NCBI GenBank assembly: GCA_944362695.1
Contig: CALVTQ010000108.1
Coordinates: forward strand, 1 to 35,171
Direction of reading: 5' to 3'
Source of the DNA: an uncultured Clostridia bacterium
GTDB lineage: Bacteria > Bacillota > Clostridia > Christensenellales > Aristaeellaceae
Length of the DNA stretch: 35,171 nt
Part shown: positions 21,792 through 31,051 of the stretch, piece after piece
Position numbering within the stretch: the stretch's first letter is position 1
Layout of the letters: each line of letters starts with the position of its first letter
The notes under the pieces: generated by a model
Databases searched by the model: none
The model's input: only the letters and a program-made list of their open reading frames with translations
What the model was told of the DNA's origin: nothing
Translations under genes and position numbers: made by a program

Positions 21792-23909
21792 ATGGCATTG
21801 AGCACATCAAAACCGTCGTATAAGCTGGTGATCGTGGAGTCGCCCGCGAAGGCGCGCACGATTTCGAAATTCCTGGGCAGGACGTACAAGGTCGAGGCGA
21901 GCAACGGCCACGTCCGCGATCTGCCCAAGTCCCAGCTGGGCGTGGACGTGGAGAACGGCTTCGAGCCGAAATATATCACCATTCGCGGGCGCGGCGAGGT
22001 CCTCGAGCGCATCCGCCGGGAGGCCAAGGGCGCCAAGACCGTCCTGCTGGCGACCGACCCGGACCGCGAGGGCGAGGCGATTTCCTGGCATCTGGCGACG
22101 ATCCTGGGCATCGACCCGGAAAGCGCATGCCGCGTGGAATTCAACGAGATCACCGAAAAGACGGTCAAGAGCGCGATCAAGACCCCGAGGCCGGTCAACA
22201 TGGAGCTGGTCAACGCGCAGCAGGCGCGCCGCATGCTCGACCGCCTCGTGGGCTACAAGATCAGCCCGCTGCTGTGGGTGAAGATCAAGAAGGGCCTCTC
22301 CGCGGGCCGCGTGCAGAGCGTCGCCACGAGGATGGTCGTCGACCGCGAGCACGAGATCGAGACGTTCGAGCCGGAGGAGTACTGGCACGTGACGGCGACG
22401 GTCGAGGCGGACGGCCAGAAGCTGACGGCGAGGCTGCACAGCGCCGACGGCGCGCGCGTGCAGATTACGAGCGCCGAGCAGGCCGAGCACGCCAAGCACA
22501 GGATCGAAAAGGGCGGCTTCGTGATCAAAAGCGTCAAGCGCGGCGAGCGCCGCAAGCACCCCGCGCCGCCGTTCACCACGAGCAACTTGCAGCAGGAGGC
22601 CAGCCGCAAGCTCGGCTTCACCACCAGCAAGACCATGCAGATCGCCCAGCAGCTCTATGAGGGCGTGGACATCGAGGGCCGCGGCACGCTGGGCCTCATT
22701 TCCTACATCCGTACCGACAGCGTGCGTTTGAGCGACGAGGCGGTCGCGGGCGCGCGCGCGATGATCGCCGAGCGCTACGGCATGGAGTTCGTGCCGGAGA
22801 AGCCCAACGTCTATAAGGGCCGCAAGAGCGCGCAGGACGCGCATGAGGCCATTCGCCCGGCGAATATCGACCTGCGCCCGGAGGACATCAAGGGCAGCCT
22901 GTCGCGCGACCAGTTCAACCTGTACAGGCTGATCTACCAGCGCTTCGTGGCCTGCCAGATGGCCGAGGCGGTGTATGAGACGCAGCAGATCGAGATCGCG
23001 TCGGACACGGGTCTGGCACTGCGCTGCGGCGGCGAGCGGGTGAAGTTCGCGGGCTATACCGTGGCGTATGAGGAGAGCAGCGACGACGCGCCGGAGGAAG
23101 CGCCGAGCGCCGCGCTGATCGACCTGACGGAGGGCCTGGAGGCGACGGTCACGGGCACGGAGGCCACGCAGCACTTCACCCAGCCGCCCGCAAGGTATAC
23201 CGAGGCGTCGCTCGTTCGCGCGCTGGAGGAGAAGGGCATCGGCCGCCCATCCACGTACGCGCCGACGATCTCCACGATCCTCGCACGCGGCTATGTCATG
23301 CGCGAGAAGAAGCAGCTCTACCCGACCGAGCTGGGCGTGATGATCACCGATATGATGAAGGAATACTTCAGCGACATCGTCGATCTCGCGTTCACCGCCG
23401 ATATGGAGGAGCGGCTTGACGAGGTCGAGGAGGGCGAGCGCGACTGGCACGAGGTCATCTCCGACTTCTATGGCCCGTTTGAAAAGACGCTCGAGCACGC
23501 CGAGTCGCAGATCGAGAAGGTCGAGATTCAGGACGAGGTCAGCGACGTGCCGTGCGATAAGTGCGGCGCGATGATGGTGTATAAGATCGGCCGGTTCGGC
23601 AGGTTCCTCGCGTGCCCGAACTTCCCCGAGTGCCGCAACACGAAGGCGATTCAGGTCGAGATCGAGGCGCCGTGCCCCAAGTGCGGCGGCAAGCTGCACG
23701 AGAAGACGACCCGCAAGGGCAGAAAGTTCTACGGCTGCGAGCGGTATCCCGACTGCGATTTCGTGAGCTGGGAGATGCCGGTCAAGGAGAAATGCCCTAA
23801 GTGCGGCGGATATATGGTCTTCAAGCGCGGCAAGAAGGAGAATTATTACCTCTGCGCCAATGAAGCGTGTAGGGAAAAGGTGCCTGCGCCGCAGGACGAC
23901 GAGGAATAA
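21792..23909 (+). CDS. topA: DNA topoisomerase I (type IA)
   Basis: The 705-residue protein opens with the TOPRIM domain (KLVIVESPAKARTISKFLG; acidic cluster in TDPDREGEAISWH). It has the catalytic motif ISYIRTDS with active-site Tyr305. It ends in three four-cysteine zinc modules: CDKCG...CPNFPEC, CPKCGG...CERYPDC and CPKCGG...CANEAC. It relaxes negative supercoils by single-strand passage. The frame contains ATG 21792, but this is only 1 nt after GGAGG. The in-frame TTG at 21798, 7 nt from the SD, is the better-placed start and would shorten the protein by two residues. In many Firmicutes trmFO follows directly; here an accessory island lies between. Confidence 0.96.
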   Translation: MALSTSKPSYKLVIVESPAKARTISKFLGRTYKVEASNGHVRDLPKSQLGVDVENGFEPKYITIRGRGEVLERIRREAKGAKTVLLATDPDREGEAISWHLATILGIDPESACRVEFNEITEKTVKSAIKTPRPVNMELVNAQQARRMLDRLVGYKISPLLWVKIKKGLSAGRVQSVATRMVVDREHEIETFEPEEYWHVTATVEADGQKLTARLHSADGARVQITSAEQAEHAKHRIEKGGFVIKSVKRGERRKHPAPPFTTSNLQQEASRKLGFTTSKTMQIAQQLYEGVDIEGRGTLGLISYIRTDSVRLSDEAVAGARAMIAERYGMEFVPEKPNVYKGRKSAQDAHEAIRPANIDLRPEDIKGSLSRDQFNLYRLIYQRFVACQMAEAVYETQQIEIASDTGLALRCGGERVKFAGYTVAYEESSDDAPEEAPSAALIDLTEGLEATVTGTEATQHFTQPPARYTEASLVRALEEKGIGRPSTYAPTISTILARGYVMREKKQLYPTELGVMITDMMKEYFSDIVDLAFTADMEERLDEVEEGERDWHEVISDFYGPFEKTLEHAESQIEKVEIQDEVSDVPCDKCGAMMVYKIGRFGRFLACPNFPECRNTKAIQVEIEAPCPKCGGKLHEKTTRKGRKFYGCERYPDCDFVSWEMPVKEKCPKCGGYMVFKRGKKENYYLCANEACREKVPAPQDDEE

Positions 23910-23925
23910 AAAGTAGGAATTAAGG

Positions 23926-24142
23926 CGCGAAGCGAACATGGGGTCAAGGGGACCGGAGCCTGCCGCCGCCAGTGGCGGATGAAGGCAGGCGGAGCGTCGG
24001 GAACGTAAAGGAGCGACCGAAGGGCGCAACTATTACGTTTCCCGGACCAGCGTCCCTTACAGGGTTTGGGACAGCGTCCCAACGTAGCCCTATCCCACAT
24101 AAAATGTAGTCAGGGAGCGAAGCGTTACCTGACGGGTTCAAA
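23926..24142 (+). repeat. Left arm of a ~220-bp inverted repeat flanking the nuclease island
   Basis: The 217-bp arm is nearly identical to the reverse complement of 26239-26465. The first half (from CGCGAAGCG through the TTTCCCGGACCAGCGTCCCTT block) differs at only a few positions. The middle differs near 24060-24110, where the right arm has extra hairpin modules. The last 35 bp are again almost identical. It contains several short hairpins of its own. Confidence 0.9.
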
Positions 24143-24312
24143 GCGCAAAAGCCGCATCAACCACAACGCAAACCCATCGTCGCCGGACACGCCGCACACA
24201 CGCCCCATCCATCACCCAACAAATGCGCAGCTTCCAATATATACACCTCAAAGCCCGCATTTTCGCTTTCGCCTTACCTTTTAGTATATCGTGCTTTCCC
24301 GTTTCTGTAAAG

Positions 24313-24341
24313 AAAAAACGCGCCGCCCTTTCGCAGCGCGT
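24313..24341 (-). terminator. Terminator of the Mrr-type nuclease-like gene
   Basis: On the minus strand, ACGCGC (complement of 24336-24341) pairs with GCGCGT (24318-24323) and is followed by TTTTTC. It lies 10 bp after the stop codon. Confidence 0.75.
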
Positions 24342-24350
24342 GCATATCCG

Positions 24351-25103
24351 TCAATACATTTCCGGCTTAACATCCGGCGGGAAATACGGCGCGAGGTCTG
24401 CGGGCATCAGCCCGACCGGCGCGTTCATCATCGGCGCGCCCTGCGTCGCAGGCGGCATATACCGGTTCATCATCGCGATAAGCTGCTCGCCGTCGATCAG
24501 GTGCATGTGAAACTTTCGCCCATACTCGACCGCCGCGCCCGAGAACCGGCTCGTCGTGATGAACATCATGACGTCCGCCTGCTTGATCGCGTTCGCGCCC
24601 ACGAGCTTTTGCAGCATCGGCCTCCCGATCGGCGTCTCCGGCTTGTAGCATTTGCATTCCGCGATGAACATCGAGCCCTGCCGCCGCATGAACAGATCGT
24701 ATCCGCCGTCGTTCGTCTCGGGCGTGACCTCGACGAAAAAGCCCATCTTGCGGAACAGTCGCGCGCAGAACTGCTCGAACTCCGTCGGGTTCTCCTCGAA
24801 CGCCGCGACGATGGACGCGACGGTATGCAGCGACATCTGCCTGCTCCGCGCGGCCTGCATGCTGTTGATCTTGCGCTTTTCCAAATCGTTGAGGTCAATC
24901 GGGCAGCCGTGCGCGCGCAGCTCATTCACAAACCGGATCATCCTCGTCGGCGACGGCGTCGTGAAGATCAGCTGTCCGGCGTACAGCACACTGTTGTCGC
25001 AGATCAGCGCGTTCCCGTTTCGCCTGCGGTCACGCGCGCCCGTCTTCGTCTCATACCGCCACTTGGGGAACGACAGAATGTAGTAATTCGGCACATTGCT
25101 CAC
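24351..25103 (-). CDS. Mrr-type restriction-endonuclease-like protein (frame continues upstream; 5' end frameshifted)
   Basis: From GTG 25103 the frame encodes 250 residues. Residues about 105-190 match the Mrr_cat fold (PF04471): EFEQFCARLFRKMGFFVEVT, then Asp136, then Glu149-Cys-Lys151 (FIAECKCYK), a complete D...ExK nuclease motif, then QKLVGA and MMFITTSRFSG. The N-terminal part (TGARDRRR, SVLYAGQLIFTT, MIRFVNELR) and the C-terminal tail (APVGLMPADL, then PPDV) are shared with the paralogue at 25520-26083. Homology continues upstream of GTG 25103 without an in-frame start, so the true start is probably ATG 25354 and one base has been lost near 25317-25321. No methyltransferase is nearby; a DNA-cleaving defence role is inference. 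Confidence 0.75.
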   Translation of the reverse strand: MSNVPNYYILSFPKWRYETKTGARDRRRNGNALICDNSVLYAGQLIFTTPSPTRMIRFVNELRAHGCPIDLNDLEKRKINSMQAARSRQMSLHTVASIVAAFEENPTEFEQFCARLFRKMGFFVEVTPETNDGGYDLFMRRQGSMFIAECKCYKPETPIGRPMLQKLVGANAIKQADVMMFITTSRFSGAAVEYGRKFHMHLIDGEQLIAMMNRYMPPATQGAPMMNAPVGLMPADLAPYFPPDVKPEMY

Positions 25104-25354
25104 GCCGAGGTCGCGGACATACCACGATATCGCGGGCGGCAGTTCGTACAGGCTGTATTGATCGAGGAACTGCGCGAGAATCTCCCGCTGCGTCCTCCTG
25201 TTCGGCGCGCGGCGAATCGTCTCGCCCGAATAAAGATCCCTGCGCAGCAGACGCCGCCGCGTTTGCTCGCGTTTGTCCGTAGCCAGCTTCGTCGCGATGC
25301 GCGAGGCGATGGCGAACTGCCAAACACGGCAAGCATCACCAACCCCTCACCCAT
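25104..25354 (-). pseudogene. Frameshifted 5' part of the Mrr-type gene
   Basis: ATG 25354 is preceded by GAGGTGATGCAT, equivalent to GAGGTGCCGCAT before the paralogue's ATG 26083, so the start is conserved. It reads MGEGLVMLAVFG and then leaves frame. The frame of the nuclease gene continues the homology with FAIASRIATKLATDKREQ and later ILAQFLDQYSLYELPP and WYVRDL, matching the paralogue. Compared with the paralogue there is a net loss of 4 nt, most simply a 1-nt deletion near 25317-25321 plus one lost codon. A sequencing or assembly error is possible. Confidence 0.7.
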
Positions 25355-25392
25355 ATGCATCACCTCGCTGATCGGTCGTTTTGAGCCTTAAT

Positions 25393-25421
25393 ATTATACC
25401 ATATCGGATGTATATGCGCAA
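25393..25421 (-). promoter_or_regulatory. Promoter of the nuclease-like gene (cassette 1)
   Basis: On the minus strand: TTGCGC (complement of 25416-25421), a 17-bp spacer and TATAAT (complement of 25393-25398), preceded by TGG. Hexamers and spacer length are the same as in cassette 2. Confidence 0.8.
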
Positions 25422-25424
25422 TAA

Positions 25425-25472
25425 AAAGAAGCCCTGCCGCGCACAGACGCATCGTCCGGCGCACAAGGCTCG
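25425..25472 (-). terminator. Degenerate terminator after the nuclease-lacking paralogue
   Basis: On the minus strand, AGCCTTGTGCGC and GCGCGGCAGGGCT can pair imperfectly, followed by TTCTTTTTA. It is homologous along its length to the orphan terminator at 26150-26202, including the shared GCGCCGGAC and ATGCGT blocks. Confidence 0.6.
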
Positions 25473-25519
25473 TCATGTTTCGGTTCACAGGCATGCAAGC
25501 GTCACCCGTCCGGCCAGCC

Positions 25520-26083
25520 TCACCACTCCCCCACATCGACATCCGGCGGGTAACACGTCACGACATCATCTATGGTCAGCCCGACCGGCGCGCCGTACTT
25601 CTTCTTTTCCAATTCATTCATCCTGATCGGGCAGCCGCGTCTGCGCAGCTCATTGACGAACCGGATCATCGTCATCGGCGACTGTGTCGTGAAGATCAGA
25701 TAATCGGCGAAGAGCACGCTGTCGTAGCGGACGAGCTCGTTTTTCTTTCGCCTGCTGTCGCGCGCGCCCGTACTCGTCGCGTATTTCCACTCAGGGAACT
25801 CGAGCTCATAGTAATTGTACATGTTTCTCCCGTCGAGGTCGCGGACATACCATTCCATGCCCTCGGGCAGCCCGGTCAGCGCGTATCTGTCCATGAACGC
25901 TTCGAGAATCGCCTGCTGCCTCTGCATGCTGGGCGCAGGGCGCGCCTCGTCATCCGAGCAGCGGTCCTGCTCGAGCAGCCTGCGACGTTTGCGCCTGCGT
26001 TTGTCGGTGGCAAACAAGACGATGAGCGGGATGGTGAACAGGGCGATGATGCCCAGCTCGGCGAGCATGGCGTGGTTTTGCAT
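25520..26083 (-). CDS. Nuclease-domain-lacking paralogue of the Mrr-type protein, membrane-anchored
   Basis: The 187-residue protein begins with one hydrophobic segment (about 8-24: LGIIALFTIPLIVLF) followed by the basic run KRRRKRRR, so it should be anchored with its body in the cytoplasm. The rest aligns along the neighbour at 24351-25354: WYVRDL, a YY-x-L-x-FP-x-W motif, TGARD, SVLFADYLIFTT, SPMTMIRFVNELRRRGCPI, ELEKKK. After ELEKKK it jumps to GAPVGL and PPDV, the neighbour's C-terminal tail. The roughly 145 residues between, which include the whole D...ExK domain, are missing. The start ATG 26083 has GAGG 8 nt upstream. It has its own promoter. Function unknown; the conserved part may be the specificity or partner-binding module. 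Confidence 0.8.
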   Translation of the reverse strand: MQNHAMLAELGIIALFTIPLIVLFATDKRRRKRRRLLEQDRCSDDEARPAPSMQRQQAILEAFMDRYALTGLPEGMEWYVRDLDGRNMYNYYELEFPEWKYATSTGARDSRRKKNELVRYDSVLFADYLIFTTQSPMTMIRFVNELRRRGCPIRMNELEKKKYGAPVGLTIDDVVTCYPPDVDVGEW

Positions 26084-26120
26084 ATGCGGCACCTCGATTT
26101 GAATGGATTGAAGCGGTTTT

Positions 26121-26149
26121 ATTATACCATGCAGAAAGTGTGTGCGCAA
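26121..26149 (-). promoter_or_regulatory. Promoter of the nuclease-lacking paralogue (cassette 2)
   Basis: On the minus strand: TTGCGC (complement of 26144-26149), a 17-bp spacer and TATAAT (complement of 26121-26126), preceded by TGG. Same hexamers and spacing as at 25393-25421. Confidence 0.8.
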
Positions 26150-26210
26150 CAAAAACGAGCCCCGGCGCGGGGAACGCATTGTCCGGCGCATACGGGGCTC
26201 GTTGGTTTTT
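26150..26210. terminator. Orphan bidirectional terminator with no gene to end
   Basis: ACGAGCCCC (26155-26163) pairs with GGGGCTCGT (26194-26202), with T tracts on both sides. It is homologous to the terminator of cassette 2 at 25425-25472, yet no minus-strand gene ends here. Confidence 0.75.
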
Positions 26211-26238
26211 GGGTTATGGAAATTCGGGGCGTTGGCGG

Positions 26239-26465
26239 TTTGAACCCGTCAGGTAACGCTTCGCTCCCTGACGGCATAGGGAAGGCTTCGCCTTTTTGGG
26301 GGAACGTTGGGGCTTTGCCCCAAACCCCACAAGGGACGCTGGTCCGGGAAACGTAATAGTCGCGCCCTTCGGTCGCTCCTTTACGTTCCCGACGCTCCGC
26401 ATGCCTTCATCCGCCACTGGCGGCGGCAGGCTCCGGTCCCCTTGACCCCATGTTCCGCTTCGCGG
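26239..26465 (-). repeat. Right arm of the ~220-bp inverted repeat flanking the nuclease island
   Basis: The 227-bp arm is the reverse complement of 23926-24142 with a few substitutions and about 10 extra bases. The extra part is made of small hairpins: AAGGCTTCGCCTT and TTGGGGCTTTGCCCCAA. A related fragment recurs at the end of the window (35139-35171). Confidence 0.9.
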
Positions 26466-26495
26466 CATTCTAATGCAACTTTGGAGGTTTAACAT

Positions 26496-27809
26496 ATGCC
26501 CAATGCAACCGTCATCGGCGCGGGTCTCGCGGGCTGCGAGGCCGCGTGGCAGCTCGCGACTCGCGGCGTCCATGTCGTGCTGATCGAAATGAAGCCGCAC
26601 AGCTACACGCCCGCGCACCACAGCGAGGGCTTTGCGGAGCTGGTCTGCTCCAACTCGCTGCGCAGCAACCAGCTCACCAACGCCGTCGGCCTGCTCAAGG
26701 AGGAGATGCGCCAGCTCGGCAGCCTCATCATGCGCGCGGCGGACGCGACGCAGGTCCCCGCGGGCGGCGCGCTGGCCGTGGATCGCGAGAAGTTCTCCGC
26801 GTACATCACAAAGGCCGTCAGCGAGCACCCGAACATCACCATCGAGCGGCGCGAGGTCGTCGATTTCCCCGACGCGCCCGTGATCATCGCCACCGGCCCG
26901 CTGACAAGCGACGCCCTCGCCGAAAAGATCGCGAGCTTGCCGGGGCTTCAGACGCTCAATTTCTACGACGCCGCCGCGCCCATCGTCTCCGGCGAGTCGC
27001 TGGATATGACCAAGGTGTTCAGACAGGGGCGCTACGGGCGGGGCGACGACTACCTCAACTGCCCGATGAACAAGGACGAATACGATGCGTTCTACAACGC
27101 GATTCTGACCGCCGAGAAGGCCGACGTACACGGCTTTGACGGCACGCAGGTCTTTGAGGGCTGCATGCCCATCGAGGTCATGGCGGCGCGCGGCGAGATG
27201 GTCATGGCCTTCGGCCCGATGAAGCCCGTCGGGCTTACTGATCCGCGCACGGGCCGCGAGCCGTATGCCGTCGTGCAGCTGCGCGCGGAGAACGAGGCGG
27301 GCACGATGTACAACCTCGTGGGCTTCCAGACGCGGCTCAAGTGGGGCGAGCAGAAGCGCGTGTTCTCGATGATCCCCGGCCTTGAAAACGCGGAGTTCCT
27401 GCGCTATGGCGTCATGCACCGCAACACGTTCCTGCACTCGCCGGGCTTCCTCGATGCGAACTATCAGGTGATCTCGCGGCCGGGCGTGTATTTCGCCGGG
27501 CAGATGACGGGCGTGGAGGGCTACGTCGAGAGCGCATCGAGCGGCATGGTTGCGGGCATATCGCTCGCGCGGCAGCTCCTTGGCATGGAGCCGGTCGACT
27601 TCACGAACCTGACGGCCATCGGCGCGCTCGCGCACCACGTGGCGGGCTGCACGACCGATTTCCAGCCGATGAACGCGAACTTCGGCCTCATCGCGCCGTA
27701 CGAAAAGCGCATCCGCAACAAGCAGGAGCGCTACGGCCACATCGCCGCGCGTGCGCTCAACGTCATCGAGGCGCTGCGCAGCAACCCGCTTGCCTGCGAT
27801 TTTGACTGA
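26496..27809 (+). CDS. trmFO: Methylenetetrahydrofolate-tRNA-(uracil(54)-C5)-methyltransferase (FADH2-dependent)
   Basis: The 437-residue protein has the N-terminal FAD-binding motif [14 protein letters not shown] followed by VVLIEMKP. The TrmFO signature [20 protein letters not shown] comes next, and the C-terminal part has [15 protein letters not shown]. It makes ribothymidine at position 54 of tRNAs using methylene-tetrahydrofolate and FAD. The enzyme is typical of Firmicutes and some other lineages. ATG 26496 has TTGGAGG 7 nt upstream. It normally follows topA; here it is separated by the 2.5-kb island. xerC, commonly next, is absent. Confidence 0.96.
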   Translation: MPNATVIGAGLAGCEAAWQLATRGVHVVLIEMKPHSYTPAHHSEGFAELVCSNSLRSNQLTNAVGLLKEEMRQLGSLIMRAADATQVPAGGALAVDREKFSAYITKAVSEHPNITIERREVVDFPDAPVIIATGPLTSDALAEKIASLPGLQTLNFYDAAAPIVSGESLDMTKVFRQGRYGRGDDYLNCPMNKDEYDAFYNAILTAEKADVHGFDGTQVFEGCMPIEVMAARGEMVMAFGPMKPVGLTDPRTGREPYAVVQLRAENEAGTMYNLVGFQTRLKWGEQKRVFSMIPGLENAEFLRYGVMHRNTFLHSPGFLDANYQVISRPGVYFAGQMTGVEGYVESASSGMVAGISLARQLLGMEPVDFTNLTAIGALAHHVAGCTTDFQPMNANFGLIAPYEKRIRNKQERYGHIAARALNVIEALRSNPLACDFD

Positions 27810-27842
27810 CACGAAATAAAGCGTGCGGAATTTCGCGATTCG

Positions 27843-27851
27843 TGGTATGAT
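27843..27851 (+). promoter_or_regulatory. Extended -10 promoter of hslV-hslU
   Basis: TGG followed by TATGAT (27846-27851), about 55 bp before hslV. No good -35 is seen. Confidence 0.5.
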
Positions 27852-27908
27852 AGACGAGGCGAGAGCCGTTACATAACAAAAAGAACGATCCATGGAGGAA
27901 ATATAGAT

Positions 27909-28442
27909 ATGAATTTGAGAGGAACGACCATCTGCGCCGTGCTGCGCGACGGCAAAATCGCCGTGGCGGGCGACGGGCAGGTGACGATGGGCGAATCGAC
28001 CATCTTCAAGGCGACGGCCAAAAAGGTGCGCCGCATATACGGCGGCAGGGTCGTCACGGGCTTTGCGGGCGCTGTGGCCGACGCGTTTGCGCTGAGCGAC
28101 CGCTTCGAGGCGAAGCTCGAGCAGTACAGCGGCAACCTCGAGCGCGCGGCGGTGGAGCTGGCGCAGGAGTGGCGCGCGGACAAGGCGCTGCGCAAGCTCG
28201 AGGCGATGCTCATCGTCGCCAGCGGCGAGACGCTGATGATCCTGTCCGGCACGGGCGAGGTCATCACGCCCGACGACGGCGTCGCAGCGGTCGGCTCCGG
28301 CGGCAATTACGCGCTCGCCGCGGCCCGTGCGCTCAAGGAAAACACGAACCTGACCGCGCACGAGATCGCCGAGAAGGCGCTGCACATCGCGGCGGACATC
28401 TGCGTGTTCACCAACCACAACGTGATCGTCGAGGACGCCTGA
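27909..28442 (+). CDS. hslV: ATP-dependent protease subunit HslV (ClpQ)
   Basis: The 177-residue protein is a proteasome-beta-type peptidase. The sequence starts [16 protein letters not shown], so propeptide removal would expose Thr6 or Thr7 as the catalytic nucleophile. AGDGQVTMG, then [17 protein letters not shown], and [14 protein letters not shown] are all family hallmarks. It forms a double hexamer capped by HslU and degrades unfolded or regulatory proteins. The start has GGAGG about 13 nt upstream, a slightly long spacing. hslU follows after 15 bp, so the pair is one operon. Confidence 0.96.
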   Translation: MNLRGTTICAVLRDGKIAVAGDGQVTMGESTIFKATAKKVRRIYGGRVVTGFAGAVADAFALSDRFEAKLEQYSGNLERAAVELAQEWRADKALRKLEAMLIVASGETLMILSGTGEVITPDDGVAAVGSGGNYALAAARALKENTNLTAHEIAEKALHIAADICVFTNHNVIVEDA

Positions 28443-28457
28443 CGGGGAGGGATTGCA

Positions 28458-29813
<1,356 letters not shown>

Positions 29814-29832
29814 GCCGCAAAAACGACATACG

Positions 29833-29879
29833 CATCCGCTTTTCGCATGGCATCGCCGCGCGGGAGGCGGATGTTTTTT
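29833..29879 (+). terminator. Terminator of the trmFO/hslVU block
   Basis: CATCCGC (29833-29839) pairs with GCGGATG (29867-29873), followed by six T residues. Confidence 0.8.
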
Positions 29880-30170
29880 ATGTGCATAATTTTTGCAGAC
29901 TTACCGTATACATATGCAGGAGAGGCGCGCGCATCGCATCGTTAAAATGCATGAACGCCGCCCGCGCGATGCAGGAAACGGGGCGGCGGCAGGGAAAAGA
30001 CGGCGCGAAATTTTATGCGGCAGCGAAAAAAGCAGATTCATACATAATAAAGATGTGTGTTGATCTGATGCAAATGTGTGAACACAAATGAATAATTGCA
30101 GGATAATTTGTTCGATTCTCGTCAAGTTTTACAAAATCCGAATTAAATATGAAATTTTCAAATATTTTAC

Positions 30171-30199
30171 TTGCAAATGCTTTAGCGTTGTGCTATACT
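30171..30199 (+). promoter_or_regulatory. Promoter of the amino-acid ABC transporter genes
   Basis: TTGCAA (30171-30176), a 17-bp spacer and TATACT (30194-30199), with TGC before the -10. It starts a short leader ahead of the ATPase gene. Confidence 0.75.
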
Positions 30200-30268
30200 G
30201 AATCCATGCCGAACGCGCGGGGCCCCAGCCTCCCTGAGCGTGAGACCAAAACGCAAGGAGGATGCAGG

Positions 30269-30991
30269 GTGATTAAGCTCAAGAATGTGCATAAAAAATT
30301 CGGCCATCTCGAGGTGCTCAAGGGCATTGACCTTGAGGTGCCCAAGGGCGAGAAGCTCGTCATCATCGGGCCGAGCGGCTCGGGCAAGAGCACGCTGATC
30401 CGCTGCATGAACGGCCTTGAAGCCGTCACCAGCGGCGAGGTGCTCATCGACGGCCACCCGATGACCCACAAGACGCGCGCTTCGCTCAACAAGGCGTATT
30501 CCTCGATGGTGTTCCAGCAGTTCAACCTCTACTCGCACCTGACGGTCATGGAGAACCTGACGCTGGCGCCCATCAAGCTCAAGAAGATGAGCAAGGCCGA
30601 CGCCGAAGACCTCGCGATGGTGAACCTCAAGCGCGTGGGCCTGGCCCCAAAAGCGCAGGTTTACCCCTCGACCCTCTCCGGCGGCCAGCAGCAGCGCATC
30701 GCCATCGCAAGGGCGCTGACGGTGAAAAACCCGATCATCTACTTCGACGAGCCGACATCGGCGCTCGACCCCGAGATGGTTCAGGAGGTTCTGGACATCA
30801 TGGTCGAGCTGGGCCACGAGAACATCACCATGGTCGTGGTCACGCACGAGATGGGCTTCGCCCGCGAGGTCGCCGACCGCGTCATCTTCTGCGACGGCGG
30901 ACACATCCTCGAGCAGGGCACGCCCGAGCACTTCTTCACCAACCCCGAACACGAGAGAACGAAAGCGTTCCTCAGCAAGATCATCCGCTGA
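30269..30991 (+). CDS. Polar amino-acid ABC transporter, ATP-binding protein (GlnQ type)
   Basis: The 240-residue ATPase has Walker [10 protein letters not shown], the Q-loop in [12 protein letters not shown], the signature [15 protein letters not shown], Walker [14 protein letters not shown] and the H-loop VVTHEMGFA. Length and motifs fit the GlnQ/HisP/ArtP group that powers uptake of polar amino acids. GTG 30269 is chosen because AAGGAG lies 8 nt upstream and the family starts with [12 protein letters not shown]; the frame is open 120 bp further upstream but without SD. The binding protein follows 60 bp later. Confidence 0.95.
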   Translation: MIKLKNVHKKFGHLEVLKGIDLEVPKGEKLVIIGPSGSGKSTLIRCMNGLEAVTSGEVLIDGHPMTHKTRASLNKAYSSMVFQQFNLYSHLTVMENLTLAPIKLKKMSKADAEDLAMVNLKRVGLAPKAQVYPSTLSGGQQQRIAIARALTVKNPIIYFDEPTSALDPEMVQEVLDIMVELGHENITMVVVTHEMGFAREVADRVIFCDGGHILEQGTPEHFFTNPEHERTKAFLSKIIR

Positions 30992-31051
30992 CAGCCGCGG
31001 CCAAAGCGCCGCAGGTTATCATAAACCCCCAAATTAAAGGAGGAAACCGAC

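Larger units (their letters stand above)
23910..24350. other. 441-bp region after topA: inverted repeat arm and nuclease gene terminator
   Basis: The region holds the left inverted-repeat arm (23926-24142), then about 170 bp with no recognisable feature, then the terminator at 24313-24341 for the minus-strand nuclease-like gene. No gene is seen. Confidence 0.7.
26084..26495. other. 412-bp region between the island and trmFO
   Basis: It contains the cassette 2 promoter, the orphan terminator and the right inverted-repeat arm. Then come 30 bp with the trmFO ribosome-binding site (TTGGAGG). No separate trmFO promoter is evident. Confidence 0.7.
29814..30268. other. 455-bp intergenic region upstream of the amino-acid transporter
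   Basis: It contains the hslU terminator and then an unusually AT-rich stretch (about 30000-30200) against a GC-rich background. A-tracts and T-tracts just upstream of the -35 box (about 30145-30170) could act as an UP element. No riboswitch fold that I recognise and no convincing gene are present. Confidence 0.6.
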
